64,000 nt of DNA from an uncultured Oscillospiraceae bacterium (GCA_947629915.1 CANRFN010000017.1:1-64000); one strand, 5' to 3'. Shown: positions 37,197 to 45,934, counted from the first letter of the stretch. Translations and numbers: made by a program. The notes: generated by a model from the sequence alone, not told the origin.

Positions 37197-38057
37197 CTAA
37201 GACTCCCATCCCACAGCCAGCTCTTCCTGCTCCAGCTTCCGGTTCATCGCCTGGTCTATGAGCAGCTCCATATTAGAGGCAATCCCGCTTCGAACATCCT
37301 GCCAGAGTCTGTGCAGCGCTTTGGCATTGGCCTTTCCTGCAGGGATATGCGCCTCTTCTCCGAGCCTCTGGATTTCTACAGCGATTGCAGAGCGGTTCAT
37401 CGGCGTACCATTGCGATTTATAAAGAGTGGGCCATCTGTTAAACCATTTCGATCCGCATAGGACTGCAGCTCCTTACAGAGCACAGTGGGAATCCACACG
37501 GTCTGCCTCTGCCCATTGGAATTGGTAACGACCCTTCCATCCTGCAAAGACTCCACTGTGAGCTTCGAGAGTTCCTGGATGCGCAGGTCTATACTCCCGA
37601 GCACTTTCACAAGCATGTAGGTGCGCTCCTTACCCAGTGTCCTGGCCGTCTGCAAGAGGCGCAAATACTCATTCCGGGTGAGCTCTGGTATCAGCTTTTC
37701 CTCTGGCATCATCCGGTCTCTCAGCTGGTATTCCCGGTGACCTACAAAGTCCAGGAAGGTATCACAAGCAGAAAACATGACATTGGTACTGGCAGGGGAG
37801 ACGCCTTCGTCCAGCAGTTTCTGCCGCCACTGTGCCAAAGTGCCGGACTTAATCAGCTTTCCCTCGGGCAATGCTTGATAGAGGCGTGTCAGGACGCTGC
37901 GGTACTTCTCCAGCGTGGTATGCAAGAGCCCCTTCACCCTGCGGTCCTCCAGGAAGGCTTCGATATCCTCTTGGGTCATCCGATATCCAATTTCGTCCTG
38001 GTCAGTTTTGAGATGAGCTTCTTCAAAAGCTGAACTTTCCGCTGCGTTTTCCCGCAC
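37197..38057 (-). CDS. Divergent tyrosine-recombinase-like protein at the head of the glycan operon
   Basis: 286 residues starting with GTG 38057 (GGAGG eight bases upstream). The N-terminal half is a SAM-like core-binding domain (TTLEKYRSVLTRLYQALPEG). The catalytic-domain Arg is kept (SIDLRIQELSKLTVESL) and the fold continues through DGPLFINRNGTPMNRSA. The expected H-x-x-R-H and Tyr motifs are absent. The C-terminus instead reads ALHRLWQDVRSGIASNMELL and then a helical tail ending VGWES. It is thus either an unusual recombinase or a domesticated DNA-binding derivative. It lies 42 bp from a pair of inverted dif-like sites, whose architecture suits a tyrosine recombinase. This makes a role in switching or reading the operon promoter likely but unproven. 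Confidence 0.75.
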   Translation of the reverse strand: MRENAAESSAFEEAHLKTDQDEIGYRMTQEDIEAFLEDRRVKGLLHTTLEKYRSVLTRLYQALPEGKLIKSGTLAQWRQKLLDEGVSPASTNVMFSACDTFLDFVGHREYQLRDRMMPEEKLIPELTRNEYLRLLQTARTLGKERTYMLVKVLGSIDLRIQELSKLTVESLQDGRVVTNSNGQRQTVWIPTVLCKELQSYADRNGLTDGPLFINRNGTPMNRSAIAVEIQRLGEEAHIPAGKANAKALHRLWQDVRSGIASNMELLIDQAMNRKLEQEELAVGWES

Positions 38058-38099
38058 TTTTCACACCTCCGTCATCCTTTTTCGTACCTTTTCGCCCGT

Positions 38100-38401
38100 T
38101 TTTAACAGAATGAAAATTCTGTTAAAACCCGTGGTTTCCGCAGGGTTGGAGTCGGTACATATACCCTTTCCAAGCCATATATCGAGCAAATTTGCAATAA
38201 AATTCCAGAAGCATCAGAAATAGAGTATAAATAAGTCATGTTTGTTTCACCTAGATTGTGTAAAACCACAAAAAATACTGGCAATTTCGGATTTTGCCTT
38301 GCAATTGGTGCGGTTCTGTGCTATTCTATCCGCGTTTCGGTCGGCTAAATTGGCCGTTTCCACGCCATTTTCTCACTAATAGAATTTTCATTCTGTTAAA
38401 A
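38100..38401. promoter_or_regulatory. Predicted invertible promoter segment flanked by dif-like inverted sites
   Basis: Site 1 (38100-38127) is a perfect palindrome of two 11-bp arms (TTTTAACAGAA and its complement) around a 6-bp asymmetric centre (TGAAAA). Site 2 (38374-38401) has the centre as TTTTCA, an identical right arm and a partly degenerate left arm (CACTAATAGAA). Read in opposite orientation the two sites match over 21 consecutive bases and 24 of 25. The centres are about 274 bp apart with 246 bp between the sites. The 11-6-11 layout is that of tyrosine recombinase core sites such as dif. Inversion would flip any promoter between the sites relative to the recombinase-like gene and the whole glycan operon. 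Confidence 0.75.
38299..38327 (+). promoter_or_regulatory. Promoter-like hexamers inside the invertible segment
   Basis: TTGCAA (38299-38304), a 17-base spacer and TATTCT (38322-38327) form the best sigma-A-like pair seen in the segment. It points to the plus strand, away from the glycan operon, in this orientation. After inversion it would point into the operon. The hexamers each have two mismatches to consensus, so this is a modest prediction. Confidence 0.4.
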
Positions 38402-38428
38402 CCTCCAGAATGAGTCAGTTGGCGCATC

Positions 38429-38538
38429 TGCTGCCACACGGTCATTCGGATGGGTGTTACCCTATACAGCAGTACAAATCTCCTGGAATCAGAAACACCG
38501 GATTCTTCCGTAATCGGGATGAATCCGGTGTTTGTTTT
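38429..38538 (+). repeat. Direct repeat copy 1, upstream of the adhesin (contains a terminator)
   Basis: About 110 bp, roughly 90 percent identical by eye to 44011-44120 and in the same orientation. The shared part runs from CTGCTGCCAC through TACAGCAGTAC to a hairpin. The two copies bracket the surface adhesin gene, so recombination between them could delete it. Confidence 0.75.
38495..38538 (+). terminator. Intrinsic terminator between invertible segment and adhesin
   Basis: ACACCGGATTC pairs with GAATCCGGTGT (11-bp stem) and is followed by TTGTTTT. On the plus strand it would stop transcripts leaving the invertible segment before they reach the adhesin at 39008. Confidence 0.75.
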
Positions 38539-39007
38539 CACGTTCATTGTCTCATTTCTTTTTACATACTAGTATTCTAGTCTTATTCCATCGCATGGCT
38601 TGCCGGATTCTCCTTCATCCCGTTTTCCTCTGAGTGGGAAGCCTCCTTTGATGGGACTGCGCAAAAGTCTCACCGCCAGTCTGATCCTCAGCAGTACCTG
38701 CGGACTCCGTTGTTTTCCTCTCTTCAGATAAGATGGAATACTGATCAACTGCGGGCTTTTCTCGTATGGTAAAATTTGAGATTTTGGTGGGTATAGTAGT
38801 GAATTTGCAGTTGCTGACCTGTTGATTTTCAAATGGTCCGCTGCTATAATTCTGCACGGGGATAGCCTCATCAGGCGGACAAATAGGTATGCCTGATCAG
38901 CGGCAGGCTCCACAGCACTTGCATCAGAACAGTTATCCTATATACCACTCGTTGATTAGAAGATCATTTGTATGCATTTTTATTGTTCTTGAAAGGAGAT
39001 GCCAGCA

Positions 39008-42000
39008 ATGCATACTTTTGTGAAATACAGAAGGGTTCTAGCGTTTGTCCTGGTACTCAGCCTCATAGTAGGAATACTTTGGACACCCGCATTTGCAGAA
39101 GAGCTCACAGATACCTCTTCTCAAACCGGTCAGGAGACGACCGGTACTCCGAATGAATCGGAAGAGTCAGAAGATGAGGGCAGCAATGAGCCTGAGACAG
39201 GTTCACCTACCGAAAGCGAAACCTCTGAACCCACAAGTTCAGAGCCTGTCGCTGCGCCGACACCTGTACCTGCAGACCCTACAACAGAACCGAGTACCGA
39301 TCCCATAGAACCAGTCCAAGAGAGCAGTCCCGCTGAGACTGCACCTGATGAGACTACCGCCTCGCCTGAAGGGACAACAACGCTAGTTCCGGAGGAAAGC
39401 GAGCAACCCGCAGCCACACCAGTCCCCTCAGACACAGTCTCTCCCGAACCGTCTGAGCCCAGTGAGGTTCCCGATCCCGAGGCTACGCCAAGTGCACTTT
39501 TACCGGAGGTAACACAGCAGCCAGATCAAGTTCCTACGACATCTGCTCCTGCTGCGTCCGCTCCCGCAGAGCCACAGTCTGGAGGCCAGAATGATGGACC
39601 AGAGGGATTCGATTCAGAAGCCGAGGTTCAACAGTCCGTACCCTATGCCACTACAGCAAAAAAGCCGACAGACACCACCCCGAAGCTGACCACTAAAGGT
39701 GCAAAGAGTATTGGTTCCTATGGCGTATATGTCGGAGACAGCGTCACATTTAACGTGGAATGGCTGAACGAGAAAATGAATGAAGCCTATGGTGTCACTG
39801 ATATTGACGTATCTGGGCCAGGTTGGTTCTTCTTGCAGAGCGGGAATACCTACTATGATGCCAAGCTCTGCTACACAGAGGAGCCATCGGTAGACACCTC
39901 TGAACCCGTAACGACCTTCACAGGAATCGAGATTACAGGCAAGAAATACACGCAATACTCTACTGTCATTTACTTTGACTACTGGCCAGCTGACAAGGAA
40001 AACAAGGCAACTGATATACATTACGTGATATCCATTGGCATGACAACCGTCTATGGCTATGAAAATGACGGAAGCGGCTCAATCTTCGGCACAAACACAA
40101 TTCCTGCATCGATACCAGACGAACCGGGCACCTATTACTACGGCACAGCGTATGCGGGCTATGAGCGTGTATATGTGGGCAGGAATGGTCAGGGCGGATA
40201 TACCCCCATTGTGCTTAACATTCTTGTTGACCTCGCACAAACCCACCCGGGAACCACATGGACGCCCGGGAAAGCTTCCGCTGCCTCCCCAATGTCCTTG
40301 GAAGCTGGCCCTGCACTTCTCCACATCTCGGACTGGACCGCAGATGCCGGCTATAACTTCGATGTCGGTTACTGCGCAGACAGCAACACGATGACGAGCG
40401 ACAGCTGGACAGAGTACAGTGTCGCGCATGTAAAGGACTTGGAGGACCGTTTCTCTGCTGAGGAGAGACAGAGGTTGCAAGCAATTGTCGAGCACGCATA
40501 CCCCTTTATCTCTGAGGCGGAAATGCGAAGCAATCTCGCGGCTGCCGGTGTGAATTTTGGGATCTACGATGAATATGCATCGGAGATCATGATGGTAGCA
40601 ACGCAGCTTGCAATCTGGAGCATTACAAATCCCGGTTCCGGGGACGGAAAGGTTGATATCACAAGCATTCTCACGGATGGGTTCGGGATGGAAGTCCTGA
40701 ACGAGGACAATACCGTAAGTATCGTTGAATTTTCCCCGGACGACTGTCTGAACAATACAACAGCACAATGCACTTCACCAGGCCAGATTGCATCCAAGAA
40801 TGGCTTAGGGTATGGTATGACCGAGTTCTGGAAGGTGCTGAAGGGCATCATCGGCTATTTTGACTCCTGCAGTTCCTCCCTTGACGGCCCCGCCTTCCAA
40901 GACTTGGAGTGGAAGTACGACTATGAAACTGGAGATGTCTCGGTCACAGGGACTGTCACCGGCGTAAAGAGCGGCAATCCGCTCACGCTTTCCGTTGTAG
41001 GCGGAGGCAGCACTGAGTGCTCCATCGACACGGACGGCAGGTTTTCCGGCACCATCTACGCCGGCCCGGATAAGACTGTCGTGCTGGAGGTTGGCGGCAA
41101 GCAGCAGTATATTGTAGAAGCCATGTACTACGAGAGTGAGGAGTATCAGAACTTCATCGGCGGTCAGTTTAACCCTGTCGATGTCAGCGCTGAAGTCGAG
41201 TACCAAACCCCCGAAACAATTGATCTCTATGTGACCAAGACCTGGGACGATGATGGTGATGTGTCCAACCGTCCTCACGCCATTACGTTCCAGCTGTATC
41301 GCGATGGAGAACCGGTAGAGGGCATGACCTTTACCCTGGAGCCAGAAGCCAATGGAAAGTGGACAAACGCCCCGGTAAAAGCGTTTTCCGACTTACCCAA
41401 GTACAAGGAAGAAGCTGATGCAGCTGGCAATCCGATCCCTTATCAGTACGAAATCCAAGAGGTTCCGATCCAAGGGTACACTACTGTCGAAACCAGTCAT
41501 TCCGAAAATGGGGTGACCGTAACGCAGGCAACCTTAGGCGGCAGCAGTGCCCCGCAGAGCACAGCACCCAATTGGACCTTCACCAACAAGCCGGACACCG
41601 TCACCATCGAGATCACAAAGCAGTGGGACTTCGGCGACATCACAGACACAGAAGGTCTCCGCCCGGATAAGCTGGTCTTTGAACTGCTCTGTGATGGAGA
41701 GCCCACTGGGCGTATCTTCGAGATGAAAACCGAAGACGGCGCCTGGCCAACAGGGTCCGTAACCGCCTTCGAGAATTTGCCGAAGTATTCGTACAACGAC
41801 AAGAATGAAGCGGTAGAACACGTATACACCGTAAGAGAGAGACTCGTGGACGGCTACACCCTTGCATCGGAAGGTTCTGAGAGCACCGAGTCTGAGCAAA
41901 AGGATGGCACCACCGTCAAACGCATCCACTACACCTTCCAGAACAAGCTTGAGACCATTCAGATCAATGTCACTAAGGCTTGGCGGGATACGGACCACGA

Positions 42001-43591
42001 GAGCAGCCGTCCGGAGCAGCTCACCTTTGTCCTCTATCGCGATGGTAAAGCGACAGATCAAAAAGTGGTTATCAAGCCAAATGACGATGGCCTATGGCCC
42101 ACCGTTTCCTTTGACCCACTGCCGAAGTACCACTACAGTCAGGATACCGGCAAAATGGTGGAGTACAACTACACTGTACAAGAGGAAGCGGTCTCTGGAT
42201 ATACGACCGATGCCCCTGAGATTCAGGAACAGACGAAAGAAGTCTCGGTGAAAGATGAGGCTACAGGCGAGGAGACAACCACTACGGTAGTCACCGGATA
42301 CACCTGGACCTTCACAAACACCATTGAGCTGGGATCCCTCAAGATCACCAAGACCGTGAGCGCCGATGATCAGGGAACAGGAGATACCATCCAAGACATC
42401 GCATATACCTTCACTGTCACTGGCCCGCAGGACTACGAGGAGACTGTCACGATCACTGGCGCCGGCGAAGAGACACTAACAGACCTCGTCCCAGGCGTGT
42501 ACACCGTCACTGAAAACGAAACCACCGCAGCTGTAGAGCACTGGACCCTCGATGTCGCCGTCTCTGGGGATGGAACCGTATCAGTGGCAGCGGGGGAGAC
42601 TGCTGAGGTCACCGTTACCAACACCTACACCCGCAACACCGTTCCCGTGTCGGTGCGCAAGGTCTGGCAGGCTGATAGCAGCACCGCGGCTGAGGATCAC
42701 CCCGATTCCGTCACGGTCCACCTCTTCAATGGCACAGCGGAATTGGATTCAGTAGATCTGAACGATGGCAACGGTTGGTCTCATACCTGGACAGATCTGC
42801 CCGAAGAGGGGACCTATACCGTCACGGAAGACTCTGTAGAGGGTTGGACTACCGCGATCACCGGCAATGAGACAGACGGGTATACCATCACAAACACCCG
42901 TACACCTCCGCCGCCTCCTGAGGAGACCCCGTCCAATCCGCCTGAGGAGACTCCGCCGGATGAACCAGAGGAGACCCCGCCGGATGAGCCCACTCCCACA
43001 CCTGAGACGACACCGCCTACCACTCCTCCCACAACGCCACCTACCACACCACCCACAACACCGCCCACCACACCACCTACTACGCCTCCCACCACACCGC
43101 CTACTACGCCTCCCACCACACCGCCTACTACGCCTCCCACCACACCGCCCACTACACCACCTACCAATCCTCCCACTACACCGCCCACGTCCAACAATCA
43201 GCCGCCGGAGGAGAACGATAGGCCCAACGTGCCGGAGCAGCCGAATGCGCCCAACATGCCTGAGGAGGACCAAAGCCAGGATATCCCCAACCCCGATGTG
43301 CCTCAGAACGACACACCGCAGATTGATACGCCTACCGTCCCGAATCCCCAGGAGAACAACCCGAACATGGACCTGCCGAACCAGGACACCCCGTTGGAAG
43401 ACAAGCCAGGTGAACCGGACACCCCCTATGAGGAACCCGGTGTGGACCTTCCCGATGACGATGTGCCCCAAAGCGACTTCCCGCCGGACACAGGTGAGAC
43501 TATCCTAAACCTCATCTGGCTCACCATGATGGTGGTCTCCGGTGCGGGCATGCTCCTCACAGCTCTCTCCAAGAAGCGGGAAGAGGCCTGA
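39008..43591 (+). CDS. Large sortase-anchored adhesin: thioester domain, Cna_B repeats, Pro/Thr stalk
   Basis: About 1527 residues. ATG 39008 has AAAGGAG nine bases upstream; the ATG at 38999 is too close to it. A signal peptide covers residues 1-31 (FVLVLSLIVGILWTPAFA). A Ser/Thr/Pro/Glu-rich region runs to about 210. A thioester domain has Cys near 456 (VGYCADSNT) and the paired TQLAIW motif near 532, which form an internal Cys-Gln thioester able to bind host amines covalently. Five Cna_B/SpaA-like domains start near 738, 863, 981, 1106 and 1210 (DLYVTKTW, TIEITKQW, QINVTKAW, SLKITKTV, VSVRKVW), typical of isopeptide-stabilised stalks. A T-P-P-T repeat spans about 1335-1395. The end is PPDTGE, a hydrophobic helix and KKREE, a variant sortase signal. 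Confidence 0.92.
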   Translation: MHTFVKYRRVLAFVLVLSLIVGILWTPAFAEELTDTSSQTGQETTGTPNESEESEDEGSNEPETGSPTESETSEPTSSEPVAAPTPVPADPTTEPSTDPIEPVQESSPAETAPDETTASPEGTTTLVPEESEQPAATPVPSDTVSPEPSEPSEVPDPEATPSALLPEVTQQPDQVPTTSAPAASAPAEPQSGGQNDGPEGFDSEAEVQQSVPYATTAKKPTDTTPKLTTKGAKSIGSYGVYVGDSVTFNVEWLNEKMNEAYGVTDIDVSGPGWFFLQSGNTYYDAKLCYTEEPSVDTSEPVTTFTGIEITGKKYTQYSTVIYFDYWPADKENKATDIHYVISIGMTTVYGYENDGSGSIFGTNTIPASIPDEPGTYYYGTAYAGYERVYVGRNGQGGYTPIVLNILVDLAQTHPGTTWTPGKASAASPMSLEAGPALLHISDWTADAGYNFDVGYCADSNTMTSDSWTEYSVAHVKDLEDRFSAEERQRLQAIVEHAYPFISEAEMRSNLAAAGVNFGIYDEYASEIMMVATQLAIWSITNPGSGDGKVDITSILTDGFGMEVLNEDNTVSIVEFSPDDCLNNTTAQCTSPGQIASKNGLGYGMTEFWKVLKGIIGYFDSCSSSLDGPAFQDLEWKYDYETGDVSVTGTVTGVKSGNPLTLSVVGGGSTECSIDTDGRFSGTIYAGPDKTVVLEVGGKQQYIVEAMYYESEEYQNFIGGQFNPVDVSAEVEYQTPETIDLYVTKTWDDDGDVSNRPHAITFQLYRDGEPVEGMTFTLEPEANGKWTNAPVKAFSDLPKYKEEADAAGNPIPYQYEIQEVPIQGYTTVETSHSENGVTVTQATLGGSSAPQSTAPNWTFTNKPDTVTIEITKQWDFGDITDTEGLRPDKLVFELLCDGEPTGRIFEMKTEDGAWPTGSVTAFENLPKYSYNDKNEAVEHVYTVRERLVDGYTLASEGSESTESEQKDGTTVKRIHYTFQNKLETIQINVTKAWRDTDHESSRPEQLTFVLYRDGKATDQKVVIKPNDDGLWPTVSFDPLPKYHYSQDTGKMVEYNYTVQEEAVSGYTTDAPEIQEQTKEVSVKDEATGEETTTTVVTGYTWTFTNTIELGSLKITKTVSADDQGTGDTIQDIAYTFTVTGPQDYEETVTITGAGEETLTDLVPGVYTVTENETTAAVEHWTLDVAVSGDGTVSVAAGETAEVTVTNTYTRNTVPVSVRKVWQADSSTAAEDHPDSVTVHLFNGTAELDSVDLNDGNGWSHTWTDLPEEGTYTVTEDSVEGWTTAITGNETDGYTITNTRTPPPPPEETPSNPPEETPPDEPEETPPDEPTPTPETTPPTTPPTTPPTTPPTTPPTTPPTTPPTTPPTTPPTTPPTTPPTTPPTTPPTNPPTTPPTSNNQPPEENDRPNVPEQPNAPNMPEEDQSQDIPNPDVPQNDTPQIDTPTVPNPQENNPNMDLPNQDTPLEDKPGEPDTPYEEPGVDLPDDDVPQSDFPPDTGETILNLIWLTMMVVSGAGMLLTALSKKREEA
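43015..43190 (+). repeat. Pro/Thr codon repeat in the adhesin stalk
   Basis: Short tandem units encoding T-T-P-P (for example CCTACTACGCCTCCCACC) recur about 14 times. They encode an extended stalk near the wall anchor. Variation of unit number would change stalk length without a frameshift. Confidence 0.85.
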
Positions 43592-43647
43592 TCACCCTTT
43601 CTCTGGCCGCCCGTCTACAAGGCACCTGGCCGAGGCAATCAACGAAT

Positions 43648-43703
43648 GAGCAAAGGGATGCCGCAGCGAAGCATAGCTTCACTGCGGCATCCCTCGTTTG
43701 CTC
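43648..43703 (+). terminator. Terminator hairpin after the adhesin
   Basis: GAGCAAA-GGGATGCCGCAG pairs with CTGCGGCATCCCTCGTTTGCTC across a 15-base loop. This long stem lies 56 bp after the adhesin stop. The T-rich 3' side is weak (GTTTGCTC), but the position fits. Confidence 0.6.
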
Positions 43704-44010
43704 TGTTCGAGCCCGGATCATCAGATTACCAGAACGCCGGGGACAAGCGCAATCCTCCCATCCCATTGCAACAAACACTCGCGCATCCGCAGCAGGGAAG
43801 GGGAGTGCTCGTACTGTCTCCAGGATCTCACGCCGCCCATCCGGGATTTCTTCTGCGTTTCAGTGAACAAGTGTTCTTGTATATCAGATTTTTTGACCCA
43901 CCCGCGCAAAACGCCAAACAGCACCTTCCGCTGGCATTCATGAAGTGCTGCTTTGAACTATATCTTGTTTTCTTGCACTCTATCTTTAGGGGGTCTCCGT
44001 ACAAGTACAG

Positions 44011-44120
44011 CTGCTGCCACGCGGTCATTCGGATGGGTGCTACCCTATACAGCAGTACAGATCTCCTGGAATCAGAAACACCGGATTCTCCCTTGATTGG
44101 GGAGAATCCGGTGTTTGTTC
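44011..44120 (+). repeat. Direct repeat copy 2, downstream of the adhesin
   Basis: Partner of 38429-38538, same orientation, about 5.58 kb apart. Both copies carry the CATTCGGATGGGTG and CTCCTGGAATCAGAAACACC core and end in a hairpin with U-tract. Confidence 0.75.
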
Positions 44121-44127
44121 TTTTTTT
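44078..44127 (+). terminator. Intrinsic terminator in repeat copy 2
   Basis: ACACCGGATTCTCCC pairs with GGGAGAATCCGGTGT, followed by TTGTTCTTTTTTT. It is stronger than the copy upstream of the adhesin and would back up termination of plus-strand transcripts. Confidence 0.8.
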
Positions 44128-44328
44128 AGTTTCATTGATGAGAATTCGTACGTACAAAGCACCAGGAGCACACCCTATACTCCTATCCACGTCCAATACA
44201 AACCCCGCAGGGCAGGGGAGTGCTCGTACTGTCTCCATGACCTCAGCGCTCATCCGTGACTTCCTCTGTCTTTCAGTATTCAAGCGTTCTAGTATATCAG
44301 ATTTTACCCATCCGCGCAAAACGCCAAA

Positions 44329-44364
44329 CAGCACCTTCCGTTGGCATGCGGAAGGTGTTGTTTT
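44329..44364. terminator. Bidirectional terminator between adhesin region and prmA
   Basis: CACCTTCCG pairs with CGGAAGGTG around a 8-base loop. Flanking AACAG and TTGTTTT give A/T-rich arms on both sides, so it can end the plus-strand repeats region and the minus-strand prmA transcript. A decayed copy is at about 43922-43955. Confidence 0.6.
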
Positions 44365-44516
44365 GAACTATTTCTTGTTTTCTTCTATCTTTAGGCAGTC
44401 TCCGTACCAGTACAATTCTTCTCTTTCAAATCATTGATTTATTTCTCTTTTTCTTGTCAAAATTTCTTTTTTCTTGCCCTTTTCTTGTCTTCCTTGTCTT
44501 TTCGCAGCATTCCGCC

Positions 44517-45464
44517 CTACCGCTTCAGCACTGCCCGATATGCGTGCCACTCGTTCCTCTCCCGGTGCTCCACGATCTCGAACCCGTTGGCAGTCAGGGC
44601 ATGCTCCACCTCCTGCTGCCGGCCTTCAATAATACCGGAACAGAGGAAAGATCCATCTGGGGTGAGGAATCTACCGGCCACACCGCTCAGGGGGATCACC
44701 ACATCTGCCACGATGTTGGCCAGTACGATCTTGTTCATGCCCCTACCTAAGCGCACCCCCAGGACGTGGTCTGAGAGCACATCCCCTGCCAAGACGGTGA
44801 GCCGGTCCTGTCCGATGCCGTTCATCGCGGCGTTCTCATAGGCCACATCCACCGCCTTGGGGTCGATATCAACGCCGATAGCCCGCTCCGCACCCAATAC
44901 CAGGGCCGCAATGGCCAGAATCCCGGAGCCGCAGCCCAGATCCAGCACGGCATCGCCGGGGGATACCAGGTTCTCCAGCATCTCCAAGCAGAGTTGGGTG
45001 GTGGCGTGGGATCCGGTGCCAAAGGTAAGTCCCGGGCTCAGATAGAGGGGAACGCGTCCCTCGGGGATGTCCAACCCCCGCATCCACTCCGGCACGATGT
45101 ACACCCGGTTGCCCACAGGGATGGGCTGGTAGTACTTCTGCCAGGAGGTGGCCCAGTCCTCCTCCCGCAAGGATACCATCTGGGGCTCATAGCACTCCAG
45201 GCCCTTGAGGTAGCCCTGCAACTGCTTTCTGCCCTCATCGGAGTCCGGGACGTAGAACTTCACTCTGCTGGCGCCCTTCATCCGGGCGGAGAGCTCCTCA
45301 TCTACGTAGTCCCAGTACTGCCGGTTCTGCTCCAGGAAGCGGAGAAACTCCTGCTCCTCCTCGATCACCAGGCCCGTCTGGCCATTGGCGGTGAGCGTCT
45401 CACACACCCGATCCAGCGCCTCCGCCGGCACCGGCAAGGTAACCTCCAACCAAGCGCCTTCCAT
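44517..45464 (-). CDS. prmA: Ribosomal protein L11 methyltransferase
   Basis: 315 residues. The N-terminal substrate-recognition domain (WLEVTLPVPAEALDRVCETL) is followed by a class I SAM methyltransferase with LSPGLTFGTGSHATTQLCLE, VLDLGCGSGILAIAALVLGA and NKIVLANIVADVVIPL. This combination is specific to PrmA, which trimethylates ribosomal protein L11. It is the last gene of a minus-strand run from the XRE regulator. A purine-rich leader (coding sense) lies between it and the preceding gene. Confidence 0.95.
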   Translation of the reverse strand: MEGAWLEVTLPVPAEALDRVCETLTANGQTGLVIEEEQEFLRFLEQNRQYWDYVDEELSARMKGASRVKFYVPDSDEGRKQLQGYLKGLECYEPQMVSLREEDWATSWQKYYQPIPVGNRVYIVPEWMRGLDIPEGRVPLYLSPGLTFGTGSHATTQLCLEMLENLVSPGDAVLDLGCGSGILAIAALVLGAERAIGVDIDPKAVDVAYENAAMNGIGQDRLTVLAGDVLSDHVLGVRLGRGMNKIVLANIVADVVIPLSGVAGRFLTPDGSFLCSGIIEGRQQEVEHALTANGFEIVEHRERNEWHAYRAVLKR

Positions 45465-45609
45465 ACGCCGCGTCCTCCCTCGCTAATACTTTCTTGAGAT
45501 ATCTTGCTCTTTCTTTCTTTCTGCTCTACACTTCTATACTATCTTTTGCTTTCTTGACTTTTTTCTTTGCTTCCGTATGCTGTTTTGTCCTGCTCAGCTG
45601 TATTTAGTC

Positions 45610-45930
45610 CTAGTTATTCTTGATGCTGGTGACGTCATTGAGCCGCACCAACTTCTCCTTGGGCGGCTTGTTCTTGCCCCCATCGATGCGCATCAGCACC
45701 CACTCTTCGTCCATGTCCACGATCTCTCCCTGGATGTCCAACTGCTCTGTGAACTGCAGGGTTACCACAGAGCCTTTCCGGCTGGCCAGCACATCGGAGA
45801 GCTGCTTGCCCCCGCTGGAGTGCCCTTTGCCCAACTGAATGCCGTTCTCCCGGAGAATCCGCTCCAACTTGTCCACTCGTGATCCCAGGGCCAAAACAAG
45901 GCACAGGGCTACAATCCCTAAGTACTCCAT
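45610..45930 (-). CDS. Small membrane-anchored protein, conserved hypothetical
   Basis: 106 residues. One N-terminal hydrophobic helix (MEYLGIVALCLVLALGSRV), a short coiled stretch (KLERILRENGIQLGKG), then a small beta-rich domain (GSVVTLQFTEQLDIQGEIVD, EKLVRLNDVTSIK). The last part resembles small barrel domains that sense or bind ligands. The gene lies 5 bp after the XRE regulator gene, whose C-terminal domain has a similar ending (LIPISAIQSITFLPE). The two may work together. No specific function is known to me. Confidence 0.7.
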   Translation of the reverse strand: MEYLGIVALCLVLALGSRVDKLERILRENGIQLGKGHSSGGKQLSDVLASRKGSVVTLQFTEQLDIQGEIVDMDEEWVLMRIDGGKNKPPKEKLVRLNDVTSIKNN

Positions 45931-45934
45931 ACCC

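Larger units (their letters stand above)
43793..44412 (+). repeat. Tandem imperfect duplication of an intergenic segment
   Basis: Unit 1 (about 43793-44007) and unit 2 (about 44211-44412) share the order GGGGAGTGCTCGTACTGTCT, TATATCAGATTTT, CGCGCAAAACGCCAAACAGC and GTCTCCGTACAAGTAC or its one-base variant. Between them lies the second copy of the 110-bp terminator repeat. No gene is present in this 925-bp gap; it is a cassette of repeats and terminators. Confidence 0.65.

Noticed and set aside
38102..38284. 60-codon frame within the invertible segment
   Set aside because: No ribosome site, overlaps the recombination site, composition not gene-like.
42749..43508. Gly/Arg-rich frames opposite or overlapping the adhesin stalk
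   Set aside because: Other-frame readings of the T-P-P-T codon repeats.
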